The notes below the pieces were generated by a model. That model did no database searches. It worked only from the letters and a program-made list of their open reading frames with translations, and was not told the origin of the DNA. From Linanthus parryae (taxonomy: Eukaryota; Streptophyta; Magnoliopsida; Ericales; Polemoniaceae), in the NCBI GenBank assembly GCA_023055425.1, contig JALGPY010000009.1:16743775-16807774 (forward strand): DNA of 64,000 nucleotides. The letters run 5' to 3'. This document shows positions 43,158-54,676 of this stretch, in pieces; positions within the stretch are counted from its first letter, which is position 1, and each line of letters opens with the position of its first letter. A program made the position numbers and the translations under genes.

Positions 43158-44347
43158 TTACGGGTCATCAAAATAGACCGGGTCTATTTTGACGACTTCG
43201 GCGGTCTCGAGATACGGCTTGATCCGGTTCCCATTCACCCTGAAACTGGACTTGTCTCTTGGATTTTCCAGCTCGAATGCCCCCCAGGCAAAAATCTGCT
43301 TGATGATGAACGGTCCCGACCAACGAGACCTCAACTTCCCCGGAAAGAACCGCATCCGGGTATTGTAGAGAAGCACTTTGTCGCCTTCGTTAAACTGCTT
43401 TGGCGTGATACGGTTATTATGCCACTTCTTTGTCTTCTCTTTGTAAATTTTGGCGCTCTCGAAAGCCGTTCTGCAGAATTCCTCTAATTCCAGCAGTGCC
43501 ATCTTCCTCTTATCCCCTGCTAGATTTTGGTCCAAGTTCAGCAGTTTGATGGCCCAATACGCCTTGTGCTCCAGTTCCACCGGTAAGTGGCACGCTTTCC
43601 CAAACACGAGCTGGTATGGTGACATTCACAGCGGTGTTTTGAAAGCTGTCCTGTAGGCCCAAAGCGCATCCTCCAGTCTGACAGACCAATCCTTTCGGCC
43701 GAGATTCACTGTTTTATTGAGTATGCTCTTGATCTCTCGATTCGAAACCTCGGCCTGCCCGTTCTTCTGTGGATGGTAGGGCAACGAGACTTTATGAACT
43801 GACACGCCGTACTGTTTCAAAACTTTCGCAAAAACCCGATTGATGAAGTGCGAGCCCTCCTCGCTAATCATTGCCTTGGGAGTCCCGAAACGAGTGAAGA
43901 TGTTGCGTTTCAGAAAACGCTCAACGGTAGCTGCATCGTTTTTCTGACACGCGATCGCTTCGATCCACTTTGTCACATAATCTACTGCCAGCAGAATGTA
44001 AAGATTCCCCATCGAAGACAGGAACGGACCCATGAAGTCAATCCCCCATACATCAAATGGCTCTACCTCCTGCCACACGGTCATCGGCATCTCGTCCCGG
44101 TGTGACGTGTTTCCTGTCCTCTGGCACCTGTCACATCCCTGCACATAGTCGTGACAATCTTTGAAGATTGTCGGCCAGAAAAACCCGGACTGCAGTATTT
44201 TATGCGCTGTTCGCGTTCCCCCAAAATGACCCCCACACTGTGATGAGTGGCAGTGTCGGATCACGTTCCAGGCCTCGTGGGTCGGGATACACCTTCTCAG
44301 GATGTTGTCGGCCCCCTGTTTGAACAAGTACGGGTCGTCCCAGAAAT
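43158..44347 (-). pseudogene. Integrase of C
   Basis: N-terminal finger [12 protein letters not shown]...[21 protein letters not shown] (Asp), [11 protein letters not shown] (second catalytic Asp replaced by Glu: SEEG for SDEG), [16 protein letters not shown] (Glu), then [22 protein letters not shown] at about 43624 and the C-terminal domain [25 protein letters not shown] to 43158. A TAG at about 44348 separates it from RNase H. The SEEG change would by itself damage catalysis. Confidence 0.92.
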
Positions 44348-44348
44348 A

Positions 44349-46300
44349 CTATCGACTTTCGGCAATGAACTTTTTCCGCTGCGACGGGGTGAGATCCTCG
44401 GGAAGCATGCCAGTTACCAAGTAATTGGCTATGGCATAGTACCACGGTCTCCCGATTTTTACTGCCATGATGTGCTCGTCCGGGAAGTTTTCCTTGATCG
44501 GCACCGGGTCCACCTTCACGTTCTCAAGTCTGGACAGGTGATCCGCTACCACGTTCTCAACTCCCTTCTTGTCCCGGATTTCCACATCGAATTCGTGCAT
44601 CAGCAGTACCCACCTCAACAGTCTCGGTTTTGCGTCCTTCTTGTCCAGCAGGTATTTCAGAGCACTATGGTCGGTAAAAACGATAACTTTTGACCCGACC
44701 AAATAGGGCCTGAATTTGTCCAGGGCATACACCACGGCCAGCAGTTCCTTCTCTGTCGTGCCATAGTTGAGCTGGGCATCGTTGAGTACCCGGCTCGCAT
44801 AATAAATGACGTGGCGTACCTTATCCTTTCGCTGGCCCAAAACTGCCCAAACTGCGTAGTCGCTGGCGTCACACATCAGCTCAAACGGGAGTGACCAATC
44901 TGGCGTGGTTATAACCGGGGCTGTGGTCAGCTTCTCTTTCAAATGGTCAAAAGCTTGCCGACATGCTGCATCGAAATCAAAGGGTACGTCTTTTCCGAGT
45001 AAAGCGCAAAGTGGCTTTGTGATCTTGGAAAAGTCTTTGATGAATCTTCGGTAAAATCCTGCATGACCAAGAAAACTTTTGATCGCCCTTACGTTCGTCG
45101 GGTATGGAAGCTGCTTTATCACCTCGATCTTAGCCCTGTCCACCTCAAGTCCTTTGCTGGAAATTCTGTGACCCAGCACGATCCCCTCGGTGACCATAAA
45201 GTGACACTTTTCCCAATTGAGCACCAAATTCGCCTTCTTGCATTGGATCAGAACCTGGCCCAAATGGAACAGGCAGTCATCGAAACTGTCCCCGAAGAGT
45301 GAAAAGTCGTCCATGAAGACCTCCAGATTTTTCTCGATCATGTCGGAAAAAATCGCCATCATACATCTCTGGAACGTGGCCGGAGCGTTACACAACCCGA
45401 ACGGCATGCGCCGAAACGCGAACGTACCGTATGGGCAGGTAAACGTCGTCTTTTCCTGGTCCTCCGGGGCTATGCAAATCTGGTTGTACCCGGAATACCC
45501 GTCCAGAAAACAGTATTAGGCGTGGTGGGCGAGCCGGTCCAGCATCTGGTCCATGAATGGCAGCGGGAAGTGGTCCTTCAGTGTTGCATCGTTTAGCCTC
45601 CGATAGTCCATGCAGATCCGCCAGCCCGTAACGGTGCGCTGCGCAATCTGCTCCTGATCTTTATTCTGCACCACCGTAATACCCCCCTTTTTGGGCACGC
45701 ACTGGACCGGGCTGATCCACATGCTGTCCGATATGGGGTAGATGATTCCCGCTTCCAGCCACTTCATGACCTCTTTTCGCACAACGTCCTTCATGTTCGG
45801 ATTCAGTCTCCGCTGGGGCTGAATCACCGGTTTCTTGCCTTCTTCAATTCGGATCTTGTGCATGCAGTAGGAGGGGCTGATTCCCTTGATATCTGCAATC
45901 GTCCATGCTATTGCTTCCTTATGCTCTCGCAATACTTCCATCAGTTTCTGCTCCTGTTCCTGAGATAAACGAGACGAAACAATTACGGGCAGAGTACTAT
46001 TTTCACCAATATATGCATACCTGAGATGGCTCGGGAGCGGTTTCAGCTCCAGTGCGGGTGGCTCCTTGAGTGACGGGACCAGAATCATCTTTTGCCCGCC
46101 GTCTTCGTTCCGGTGCAAATTAGTCCAATCCTCGGCTCTCATGGCGTGCTCGCACCGAGTCTTCTCCTTTTCTTCCCCGTACATGCTGTCGATCTCTTCC
46201 CATAATTGGTCCATCTCCTCGTTTTCCCAGCCTTCGTCCACCACATCGATAGCAAAGATGTCCTCGTGGTCGTAGTAATTTAACAGTTGCATATTTTAGA
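44349..46300 (-). pseudogene. Reverse transcriptase and RNase H of C
   Basis: One frame from about 46292: [42 protein letters not shown], stop at 45517-45519 before [32 protein letters not shown] (plus-strand 45307-45318), [16 protein letters not shown], RNase [44 protein letters not shown]. Better preserved than A2. Confidence 0.93.
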
Positions 46301-48544
46301 AAACATTGAATTTCACTTTTTCCTCGTTAATCTGCATGGTCAGCTCCCCGCTCTTACAGTTTATCATTGCTTCGCCCGTACGAGCGGTACCTCCCCTGCC
46401 TCCATGTCCAGGATGACGAAATCTGCCGGAAAAATAAGCTCGCCGACCTTGACCAGAATATCCTCGATAACCCCGTAGGCCTGTTTTACGGACCTGTCTG
46501 CCATCTGCAGCATGATTCTGGTGGGTCGGGGTTCACCGACTTTCAAACTTTTGAAAATCGTCAATGGCATCAGGTTGATGCTGGCCCCTAGGTCACACAG
46601 AGCCTTTCCTGTGTAAGCGTTCCCTAGGGTAACCGGTATAACGAGACTGCCAGTATCCTTTCTCTTCCTCGGTAGCCCATTCTTCACACAATTGCTCACT
46701 TCTGCCGTCAGATTTATGGTCTCGAAATCGCTCATTCGCCTCCTCCCATACAAGATGTCCTTGAGGAATTTGGCGTAAGTGGGCATCTTAGCCAAAGCCT
46801 CAGCAAGAGGTATGTTAATCTGCAGCTGCTTGAACATCTCGAGAAACCTGGCGTAGTCCTTGCTTTCATCCCTCTTTCGTGTTCGTAAGGGGTACGGTAC
46901 CTCCTTTGAAACAGGTACAGTTTCTGCACCTGTCTCGTTCTGCACTGTATCCTGCTCAACCGAGCCCTTCGGCTGGGGGCGATCGACTGTGCTGTTATCC
47001 TGGCCCGACAAGTTGCGTTCTACTTCTTTCGAATTTTCTGCACGTGCGTGGCTAGGATACGGTGGATCCTGCAGTGCCAATCCACTCCGAGTGGAGATAG
47101 CATTGATCTGAGCCCGTGGATTGTTTACTGTGTTCGAGGGTAGGTTTCCTGGCTGTCTCTCCGTTAGCTGCTGTGCTAACTGCCCCACCTGTACTTCCAA
47201 AGCGCGCAGTGACGTTTTGGTTGTCTGCATAGTTGCCGTCAAGGTGTCCATGTGCTTGAACCGGGACTCCATAGTCTAGAACATGGACTTGATTTCTTTC
47301 ATTAGAGCGTCGTACTGCTGTGCGGATGGGACTGACTGAGCCTGCTGGGCCGGGGCAGCCTGCTGAGCTGGTGGCCTGTGCTGGAATCCCGGTGCATAAA
47401 TTGCTGCGTTCGGGTTTCCGTACCGAAACCCGGGATGGTCTCTCGTACCCGGTCGGTACCGGCTCGGGTCCCACTGCTGCTGTACATAATTGGTATCTTC
47501 AGTCCTTATCTCCTCAATGGCCGTGTCCAGATCCGGTTCCTCGACTGCTGCAACAGTCTTCTTATCTGAGTAGACTTTCGTGACCAAGTCATGAACGATC
47601 CTGGCCAGATTGTCTATCCGGTCATCATCTGCAGGTTCGGCTCTAACCGCCATCCTGCGATCGTCAAACAGTCGGGTATCCTGCTTAGCCAACTGCTTCA
47701 TCAGGTCATACGCACCTTCTTTGTCCACGTGATACAAGAAGTTTCCCCCTGCCTCTCTGTCAATCTTGTCGGCGTTCTCCCTGTCTAGGGCATGGTAGAA
47801 AACCTGCAGGATTTTTGCGTCTCCAAAACCGTGGTTCGGGCACCTTTTGACCAATCTCATGAGTCTTTCCCATGCGTCCACCACCGTCTCCCCCATCTTC
47901 TGTCTGAATGACAGGATCTCGCTCTGTAACTGTATGACTCGGGAGGCGGGATAGAACTTTGCCAGAAAATCCGTGACACACTCCTCCCATGTGGTGATGG
48001 ATCGGGGTGGTCGGGATTCTAGCCAGTCTTTGGCTACTCCATAAAGACAGTACGGAAATAAGATCAACATGAGTGCCTCTGCTTCTACCCCCTTGTATCT
48101 GACCTTGTTGCAGTAATCTTCGAATTTCCCGATAAAATCGTTCGGGTCTTCGTCGGCCCTGCCATGAAACGGGCAGAGAGTTTGTACCGTCTGGATGGTG
48201 GATGGTTTGATGTCAAAGTGCTCGGCGGTGATCTCGGGCACCACAATAGCTCGCTCATGCCCCCCGGTGGGGACTTCGAAATTTTCCACCAACGCCTTCC
48301 CAAATCGGTTATATGTTCTCTGATTGCTTCGGGCAGCAAGCCCCGCTGTGACAAGCTCCTCAATGTACCGCGCCATCTGGGCTGGGGTACGTGTCTCTCG
48401 TTCCTGTCCACCGGCTTCGGTGTTCGCGGGTGGATCTCTCTCGTTGGTTGCCATCCTGCTTTCTCGGTTTCTGCGGTTCTGTTCGGTATACAGTTTTTCC
48501 GGGTTATCGAGTGGTGTCACCAAATCGCGAGGCAATCTGGGCAT
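46301..48544 (-). pseudogene. Gag and protease of C
   Basis: ATG at 48544 (MPRLPRDLVTPLDNPEKLY). Gag domain: NFEVPTGGHERAIVVPEITA, CPFHGRADEDPNDFIGKF, AKDWLESRPPRSITTWEE, FLAKFYPASRVIQLQSEIL, GETVVDAWERLMRLVKRCPN. TAG at about 47275. Then NAISTRSGLALQDPPYPSHA, INIPLAEALAKMPTYAKFL and protease ALCDLGASINLMP, ADFVILDMEAG. A net loss of about 22 nt near 46380, after EVPL, removes ILGRPFLA-type residues and shifts the frame. No zinc knuckle seen, as is usual for Athila. Confidence 0.92.
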
Positions 48545-48666
48545 CAACTAAACAGTCCTGAAAACGCAGATTCAAAAACGCAGTGAGATAAAAAGAAGAA
48601 TAACAAAACTGAAAATAAATAAAAACTCAGAAAACTAATTCTGACTACTAAATAGACCCTAAAAAG

Positions 48667-48684
48667 TCCCCGGCAACTGCGCCA
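48667..48684 (-). promoter_or_regulatory. Primer binding site, tRNA-Asp type (C)
   Basis: Sense TGGCGCAGTTGCCGGGGA, complementary to the tRNA-Asp 3' end with one mismatch. Six bases from the LTR. tRNA-Asp priming is characteristic of Athila and related gypsy elements. Confidence 0.88.
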
Positions 48685-48690
48685 AAAACT

Positions 48691-50149
48691 TGATGCGCAA
48701 ACTAACGTGCTATCGCAAGTGTACGAATCTTGTAGTACCGGGTGCAATTAGACTCGGGTGATCGTTCCCACGAGGACTGTTTCGGGTTTACTTACGTTGT
48801 CAGTTTCGGTTATCCAAGTGTAGTAACAGGGAGGAGTAGTTTGTGATTATAGTGACTAAACTAAAAACAGAAATTAAAAACGTAAACGTAAATATTTTTT
48901 GTGACGTTTTCTGAATTAAGCTGATTTGGTTGTAACGATAATAGATGAAGACTAGGCTCCAGGATCCCCTAGGGTTTCTACAGATTTCAGTTTTACGTTC
49001 GATTATTAAAACACTCAGCAGTTTTGATATCTGTGCAACGTACTAGTTGTGCAGTGACTTTTCAGATTCCATACGTAATCCCGATCCTGCAGATTTTCGG
49101 GTTCTTGTTAAGCTGCCTAAGTCTGCAGCCTCGGTCTAATCGTGTTAGTGTTTCTAGCCTGTCCGAATGGCCCGGGTCAAATTCTCTAACAGTTGGTCTT
49201 ACGTTTTTCAATGCTAACCCTATCTCCCTTTCTCTGGTCGGTCTATCAGGGTAAGGTACTAAATCCTGGTTTTTCTTCCTAACCCTAACTTGACGTTTTC
49301 ACCTACAAGCTCGGGTCTATAGCAATCCTGGGTGATCAATCCTATCATGCATATACGATAATAATCAAAACCAGAATAACAGATAGAACTTGCTGAATTA
49401 AGATAACAATCATGAATCCATAAACGTAGTAGTCATAAAATCTGAGTACGAAACCCTAGGTTCACCGAGAACGTAGGTGAAAAGTTTAGCTACGACTAGA
49501 CATAGTACAAAACGCAGTTTCTGAATATAATGAGAGAGAATGGAATCAAACTAAGTCTTCGAATCTCGAATCGCGCTTTCGTGCTCTCCGTGAATGCTCT
49601 GACTTTGCCCTTCGGTTGTGCTGAGAATTGTGCTGTGTCTCTCTGTCTTCAAAACGAGTCTGGACGAGTCTTTAAATAGTGCTGTTTCCTGAAAACGCTC
49701 GTGCCCGAAATTACGGAATCTGCCATCGGTCCACCGACTTTGACCAAAAAGTCAAAACTGGCTGCGTATATACGCAGGGTTGCGTATATATGCAACCAGG
49801 GCCCATCAACCACTCCCCATCTCCCTCCCTGCATGCGTATATACGCAAGGTTGCGTATATACGCAGGGGGTGGAGATGTGGGCCCCACTTGGTCCTTTGG
49901 TGGGCCAGGTTGGGTCCCCTGGGTCCCACTATGCACGTCCCGAACCTGTTCCTGAAAAGGCAACACGAACGAAAACCCGCGATCATATCCAAATATAGCA
50001 ATAAATAAGCAGAAATCCAGCAAGTACAAATAAACGTCTCGTTCTAGATTCCCGAGGCATTCTAAGGCATTTTCCGGAAAAAACCGCTAATTCCGACACA
50101 AATACTCGTGAAATCAAGCTATAAGATAACCCCTAATTGGGCGTTATCA
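48691..50149 (-). repeat. 5' LTR of C
   Basis: 1459 bp. Palindromes at 49763-49776, 49781-49794 (degenerate), 49834-49847 and 49852-49865, pairs with 18-bp period; TATA-like (plus-strand TTTAAATA) 49671-49678, 84 nt downstream. Lacks the 124 bp found in the other LTR. Confidence 0.93.
49763..49865 (-). repeat. Palindromes of C in 5' LTR
   Basis: Four copies of TGCGTATATACGCA, one degenerate, as two pairs (period 18 bp each) about 71 bp apart. The 3' LTR keeps one copy of each pair. Confidence 0.9.
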
Positions 50150-50321
50150 GCCTCTGATTCCTGAAACAGTAAATTCAATATTAAACCCCTCTTTCTCACT
50201 TTTCTCTCAAATTATGAACATTGTAAAATTTATATAAAAACAACTAATCTATGTTGGGTTGCCTCCCAACCAGCGCTTGTGATTTACAGTCGACAGCCCG
50301 ACTTTGTTACCTCTGTTGTTA
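50150..50321 (-). other. B1 spacer and conserved post-integrase block
   Basis: Resumes B1 after element C. The block is at 50253-50313 (sense GAGGTAACAAAGTCGGGC...GGCAACCCAAC), ending 9 nt from the integrase stop. Confidence 0.8.
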
Positions 50322-51601
50322 TCACGGAAGGTCGAGGTAGATTGCCTCTACCTCCATGATCTCCTGAGGATCTCTGTATGGCTTGACTCTGTTCCCATTC
50401 ACTTTGAAAACTGTATTATCCCTCGGGTTCTCCAGCTCCACCACTCCCCATGATGTAATGTCCTTCACAATAAATGGTCCAGACCATCTTGAGCGCAGCT
50501 TCCCTGGATAGAATTTCATCCTTGAGTTGTAGAGGAGAACCTTCTGCCCGATTTCTATCTTCTTTGGTAGAATGCGGTTGTCATGCCACTTCTTTGTTTT
50601 TTCTTTATAAATTTTGGCACTCTCATATGCAGTTTTACGGAATTCCTCCAGTTCAAGGAGTGCCATCTTTCGTTTGCTTCCCGATAAACTGTGATACATA
50701 TTCAGCTGCTTGATTGCCCAGTATGCTTTGTGTTCCAATTCTACTGGTAAGTGACATGCTTTTCCAAAAACCAGCTGGTATGGGGACATTCCCAGCGGGG
50801 TTTTGTAGGCAGTTCTGTATGCCCAGAGCGCATCATCCAGCTTTAGCGACCAGTCCTTGCGTCCAGGATTCACAGTTTTTTCCAGTATGCTCTTTATCTC
50901 CCTGTTGGACACCTCTGCTTGCCCGTTTGCCTGAGGGTGATAAGGCAGTGATACCTTATGGATAGACACCCCGTACTGCTTTAAAACTTTGGCAAAGACC
51001 TTATTGATAAAATGAGAACCTTCATCACTGACCATGGCCCTCGGTGTTCCGAATCTGGTAAAGATATTACGTTTGAGGAATCTTTCCACTACGGCCGCAT
51101 CGTTCTTCTGACAGGCTATTGCTTCCACCCATTTTGACACGTAATCCACTGCCAGTAAGATGTAGAGATTTCCCAGAGACGAAGGGAATGGACCCATAAA
51201 ATCAATACCCCAACGTCAAAAGGCTCGACTTCCTGCCAAAGTGTCATGGGCATTTCATTTCGTTGAGAAATATTTCCTGTCCGTTGGCAGCGATCACAAC
51301 TCTCCGCATAATCATGGCAATCTTGGAAGACAGTTGGCCAGAAAAATCCTGACTGCATCACTTTGTGGGCTGTTCTCGGTCCGCTGAAGTGTCCCCCACA
51401 TTGTGCTGAGTGGCAGTGCTGAATTACCTCCAAAATCTCGTGACATGGAATGCAACGACGGAGAATATTATCTGCCCCTTGCTTGAACAGATAAGGATTG
51501 TCCCAGAAATATTGCCTGCAGTCTGAAATAAACTTCTTTTTCTGCAAAGGGGTGATGTCTTCAGGGAGTGCCCCATTAATCAAATAATTGGCTATGGCGT
51601 A
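50322..51601 (-). pseudogene. Integrase and RNase H tail of B1, truncated by B2
   Basis: Begins at the B2 junction with YAIANYLINGALPEDITP, zinc finger HCHSAQCGGHFS...CDRCQRTGN, then a one-base deletion near 51213 within DVWGIDFMG, and an intact frame from 51197: [71 protein letters not shown] to the stop at 50322. Only one frameshift; the best-preserved integrase here. Confidence 0.93.
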
Positions 51602-53358
51602 TGACAGCGTAAACCTATCTGCTTTTTCGCAAGTGTACAATCAAGTAATATAGAGTATGTAATTGTTACTCTGGTTGTCGAACCCTCGAGAACAGTTTAA
51701 GTTTTTGCTTATTAGAACTAGAATTAGACACAAAGTCTGTAAGAAGGAGGAAGGTTGGGATGTGATTCTACTCACTAAATTGCAGTAAATAAAACAATAT
51801 TTAGAGAAGCTTATTATTTTTTTGTCTTTTAAATAATTTGCAGAAATTGTGGTAGTTACAAAAATCGATAATTCTAAGAATCTAGGTTCCAGGATCCCCT
51901 AGGGTTACTCTCCAGCTTTCATGGTATATTTGATTTCAGAAACACACGATGGTTTTGTTTATGCCAGCATACCAATAGTACAATCTCCTCTCGGTCTCAT
52001 GTACCTGTCACTCTCCTGCAGATTTTCGGGTCCTCTCGGTCTACCTAAATCTGCAGGTTCGTTCTAAGTCTGCTAGGGTTACAGGTTCTCCTCTCGATCT
52101 CCCCCTAAACGTCTAGCAGTTGGTCTAATGCTTCTGGGCTAGTTCCCTGATTCTTTTCACCTCTCGGTCCATCAAGGCAGAGTACTAAATCCTGTATTTT
52201 CTTCCTAACTCTCAGTGATCACTCTCGTGCACCAGATCCTGTCTATAACACTCCTGGGTGATCAAGCCATTCATGTATGTAAATAAAATCAAAGACAAGA
52301 TAATAAACAATCCATCCTGTATTAAGACATAAACTAGCCATGCATCTGAGAATCAAACAAACCAGTCTGCTGAATTCATAAACCCTAGGTTCACCAAGAA
52401 CCTAGGAAAAAGGTCTAGCTAGCATGCATTATTGAAAAACAATGTTTCATAAAAGAGAGAAAAGATCAAACAAATTATTGGCTGAATACTGAAAAACTGC
52501 TCCAATCCTGCTCTGCTCCAATCCTGACGGTTCTGAAACTGGCTGCTGTGATGATGATGGTAGATGTGTGAGTGTGTATGTGTAACCCTAATTCAGTGCT
52601 GGGACACCTCCTTTTATACCTCCACAGTCTCCAAAACTGATGCACGAAATTCCTGTTTTACCCTCAAAAAGACCCGTCCTGGAAGCTTCTGGAAACCCTC
52701 CGTGCGTTCAAACGCAACTCACCTGCGTTCAAACGCAGTGCGTCTGAACGCACTCATCCTGCGTTTGAACGCAGGCCTTAACCACTTTTCCTTCTGGCTT
52801 CTAGCTTCTCAGACACGTGCGTTTGAACGCAGCTCGCCTGCGTTTGAACGCACAACTTGGTCTTTCTGCTGATGATGTCGAGTCCTGCGTTTGAACGCAG
52901 GTTGTGCGTCTGAACGCACAACTTGTTTTCTCTGCACTTCTGGATCTGAGTCCTGCGTTTGAACGTAGGCCGTGCGTCTGAACGCACGCCTTAGCCTCTT
53001 TTCCGCCATTTTCCCGCTGCTCCCATCTGGTGCGTCTAAACGCAGGTGCCCTGCGTTTGAACGCACAACTTAGACTTTTTCCTTTTTTTCCTGCTCAGCT
53101 TTCCTGACACGCTGCCTCCCATCCAAGTTAATCTCATGCATTTCTCGGCACCTGTTACCTGCACATCACAACATGTACCCGCGATCATATCCAACAAACA
53201 AAAGTATGCATAAAATTACTCAAATCTTGCAGTCATGTTCTATAAATCTCTGCCTCGTACCAGGTGGAAAATAAGCTGAAAATGGGCAAACTCAACTCTC
53301 ACAGGGTTAAAACCAATGGTTAAAAGATGTCCCAGAATAGTCCATTTTCAAGCTATCA
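51602..53358 (-). repeat. 3' LTR of B2
   Basis: 1757 bp. Compared by eye with 63046-64000, about 14 substitutions in about 950 bp, pointing to a moderately recent insertion. Fold CCTAGGTTC 52384-52392 / GAACCTAGG 52398-52406. TATA (plus-strand CCTTTTATA 52610-52618). Confidence 0.93.
52703..53065 (-). repeat. Palindrome array in B2 LTR
   Basis: Twelve copies as in B1 (TGCGTTTGAACGCA and variants, one with GTA for GCA). 84 nt from the TATA box. Confidence 0.92.
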
Positions 53359-53396
53359 AAATACCCTCACATTAAACTCTGCTCGTCCCGAGCAGA
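53359..53396 (-). promoter_or_regulatory. Polypurine tract and hairpin of B2
   Basis: Hairpin TCTGCTCG/CGAGCAGA 53378-53396; tract sense AATGTGAGGGTATT, one G changed to A compared with B1. Confidence 0.82.
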
Positions 53397-54676
53397 CCCT
53401 TGCATACTGCCTTGCAGACCCTTCTTTTGCATACTTTATTTGCATACTTCCCCCCTTTATCACAGATTCACGCGACATACCAACAAAACTCAATAGATGA
53501 CTGACTCAGATACAGAATATACACAAACTCACTCAAGACACAACAAAATTTTTTTTTCTCTCTGAGATTGGGCAACCTCTCTAACATAAACTGAAATCAT
53601 CAAATCCTCACAAGCTCATTTTGAAATTCCACAACACGCAGCAAGAAATGGTATAAATTGATCCTGTGCACAAACTCACTAAGGTGTCCCCAAACATCCA
53701 CCAAAACAACCAAGATAAAGCACGTCTTTTGACTTAGAGGGTCCAGGCATCTTAAGTCACTAGATAATTTTTCTTCGCCAAGTCATTTGAGGTTTTCAGA
53801 CCCTCTTAGCCGTTATTGCGTTTGTTTTGCAAATTGTCCCATTACTGTGAGACACAACTCCTGTGTAATACGGCTTGACTTTAATTTCCCTCTTAAGCTC
53901 TAAATTGGATTGAATCCAAATTTTCCGTGTGAACGGAAGCACATATGTTGTTTCTCCTTTAAGCACAACTAATTATTTAAAAAAAAAAAAATCAGATTTG
54001 TTTTTTTTTCTCTGTTTTTTTTTAAACCTCCTCTGTTTTTTACAACTGTGCAGTAGAGCTTTAAGAGTGCGGGATTTTTAGGATTTTCTCTTGGAACCAC
54101 CTTAAGGGATGGTGGTGTACATTCTCCAACTTCGCTTAGGCCGAAGACTTGTACCACATAAAACCGACTCTACACGAAGGTCCACCCCAGATTCCAAGAG
54201 TCCACAAGTTTCCACGGGAAACGGAATAATCAATTATCTAAAAACCAAATTCTCCTAGCACACTAGAGAAGCCAAAAGTATACCTGTTATCTACTTTCCA
54301 CATTCCTGAATACCCGGGACAGCCTGTCGTGAGACTTGCGCAAAAAATACTAAAATTTGAAGTATCCCTACTACGGTGCTTCCTACTCTCATGAGCTCTT
54401 TCATTGGATTCTCTTCAGTTTCTAGGTCCTAAGTTGCCCTTTCTCAAAAAAAATTAATTTATTTATATTTTTCCGTTTTTTTTATTATTTATTTTTTTTT
54501 ATTTATTTATTTCATGCAAGGTCAGAAAAGTTGGTGGGTAGACTCAACATAAAAAACGTGCTGACTCAAAAATGAAAATAAAATTAAAAATAAAATGGAC
54601 AAAAATATGCTGACATGGCTATGCAGGAAGACACGATTCCCCACCCCCACACTATAGGTGGCGCGTCCTCGCGACT
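53397..54676 (-). other. 3' non-coding region of B2
   Basis: No gene; near-identical to the B1 region. A and T runs at about 53977-54030 and 54445-54510; polypurine-like tract at 54641-54652. Confidence 0.75.

Larger units (their letters stand above)
36787..50149 (-). mobile_element. Complete Athila-like element C
   Basis: LTRs 36787-38328 and 48691-50149 with target duplication GCCTC at 36782-36786 and 50150-50154. tRNA-Asp-like primer site, gag-pro-RT-RNaseH-integrase, conserved post-integrase block, ORF2, polypurine tract. 13,363 bp. Inserted between the ORF2 promoter array and the integrase of B1. The host sequence after excision matches intact B2 at 57317-57330. G+C is higher than in the neighbours. 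Confidence 0.95.

Noticed and set aside
47320..48586. Plus-strand ORFs opposite gag of C
   Set aside because: Gag motifs are on the minus strand; these are shadows in G+C-rich sequence.
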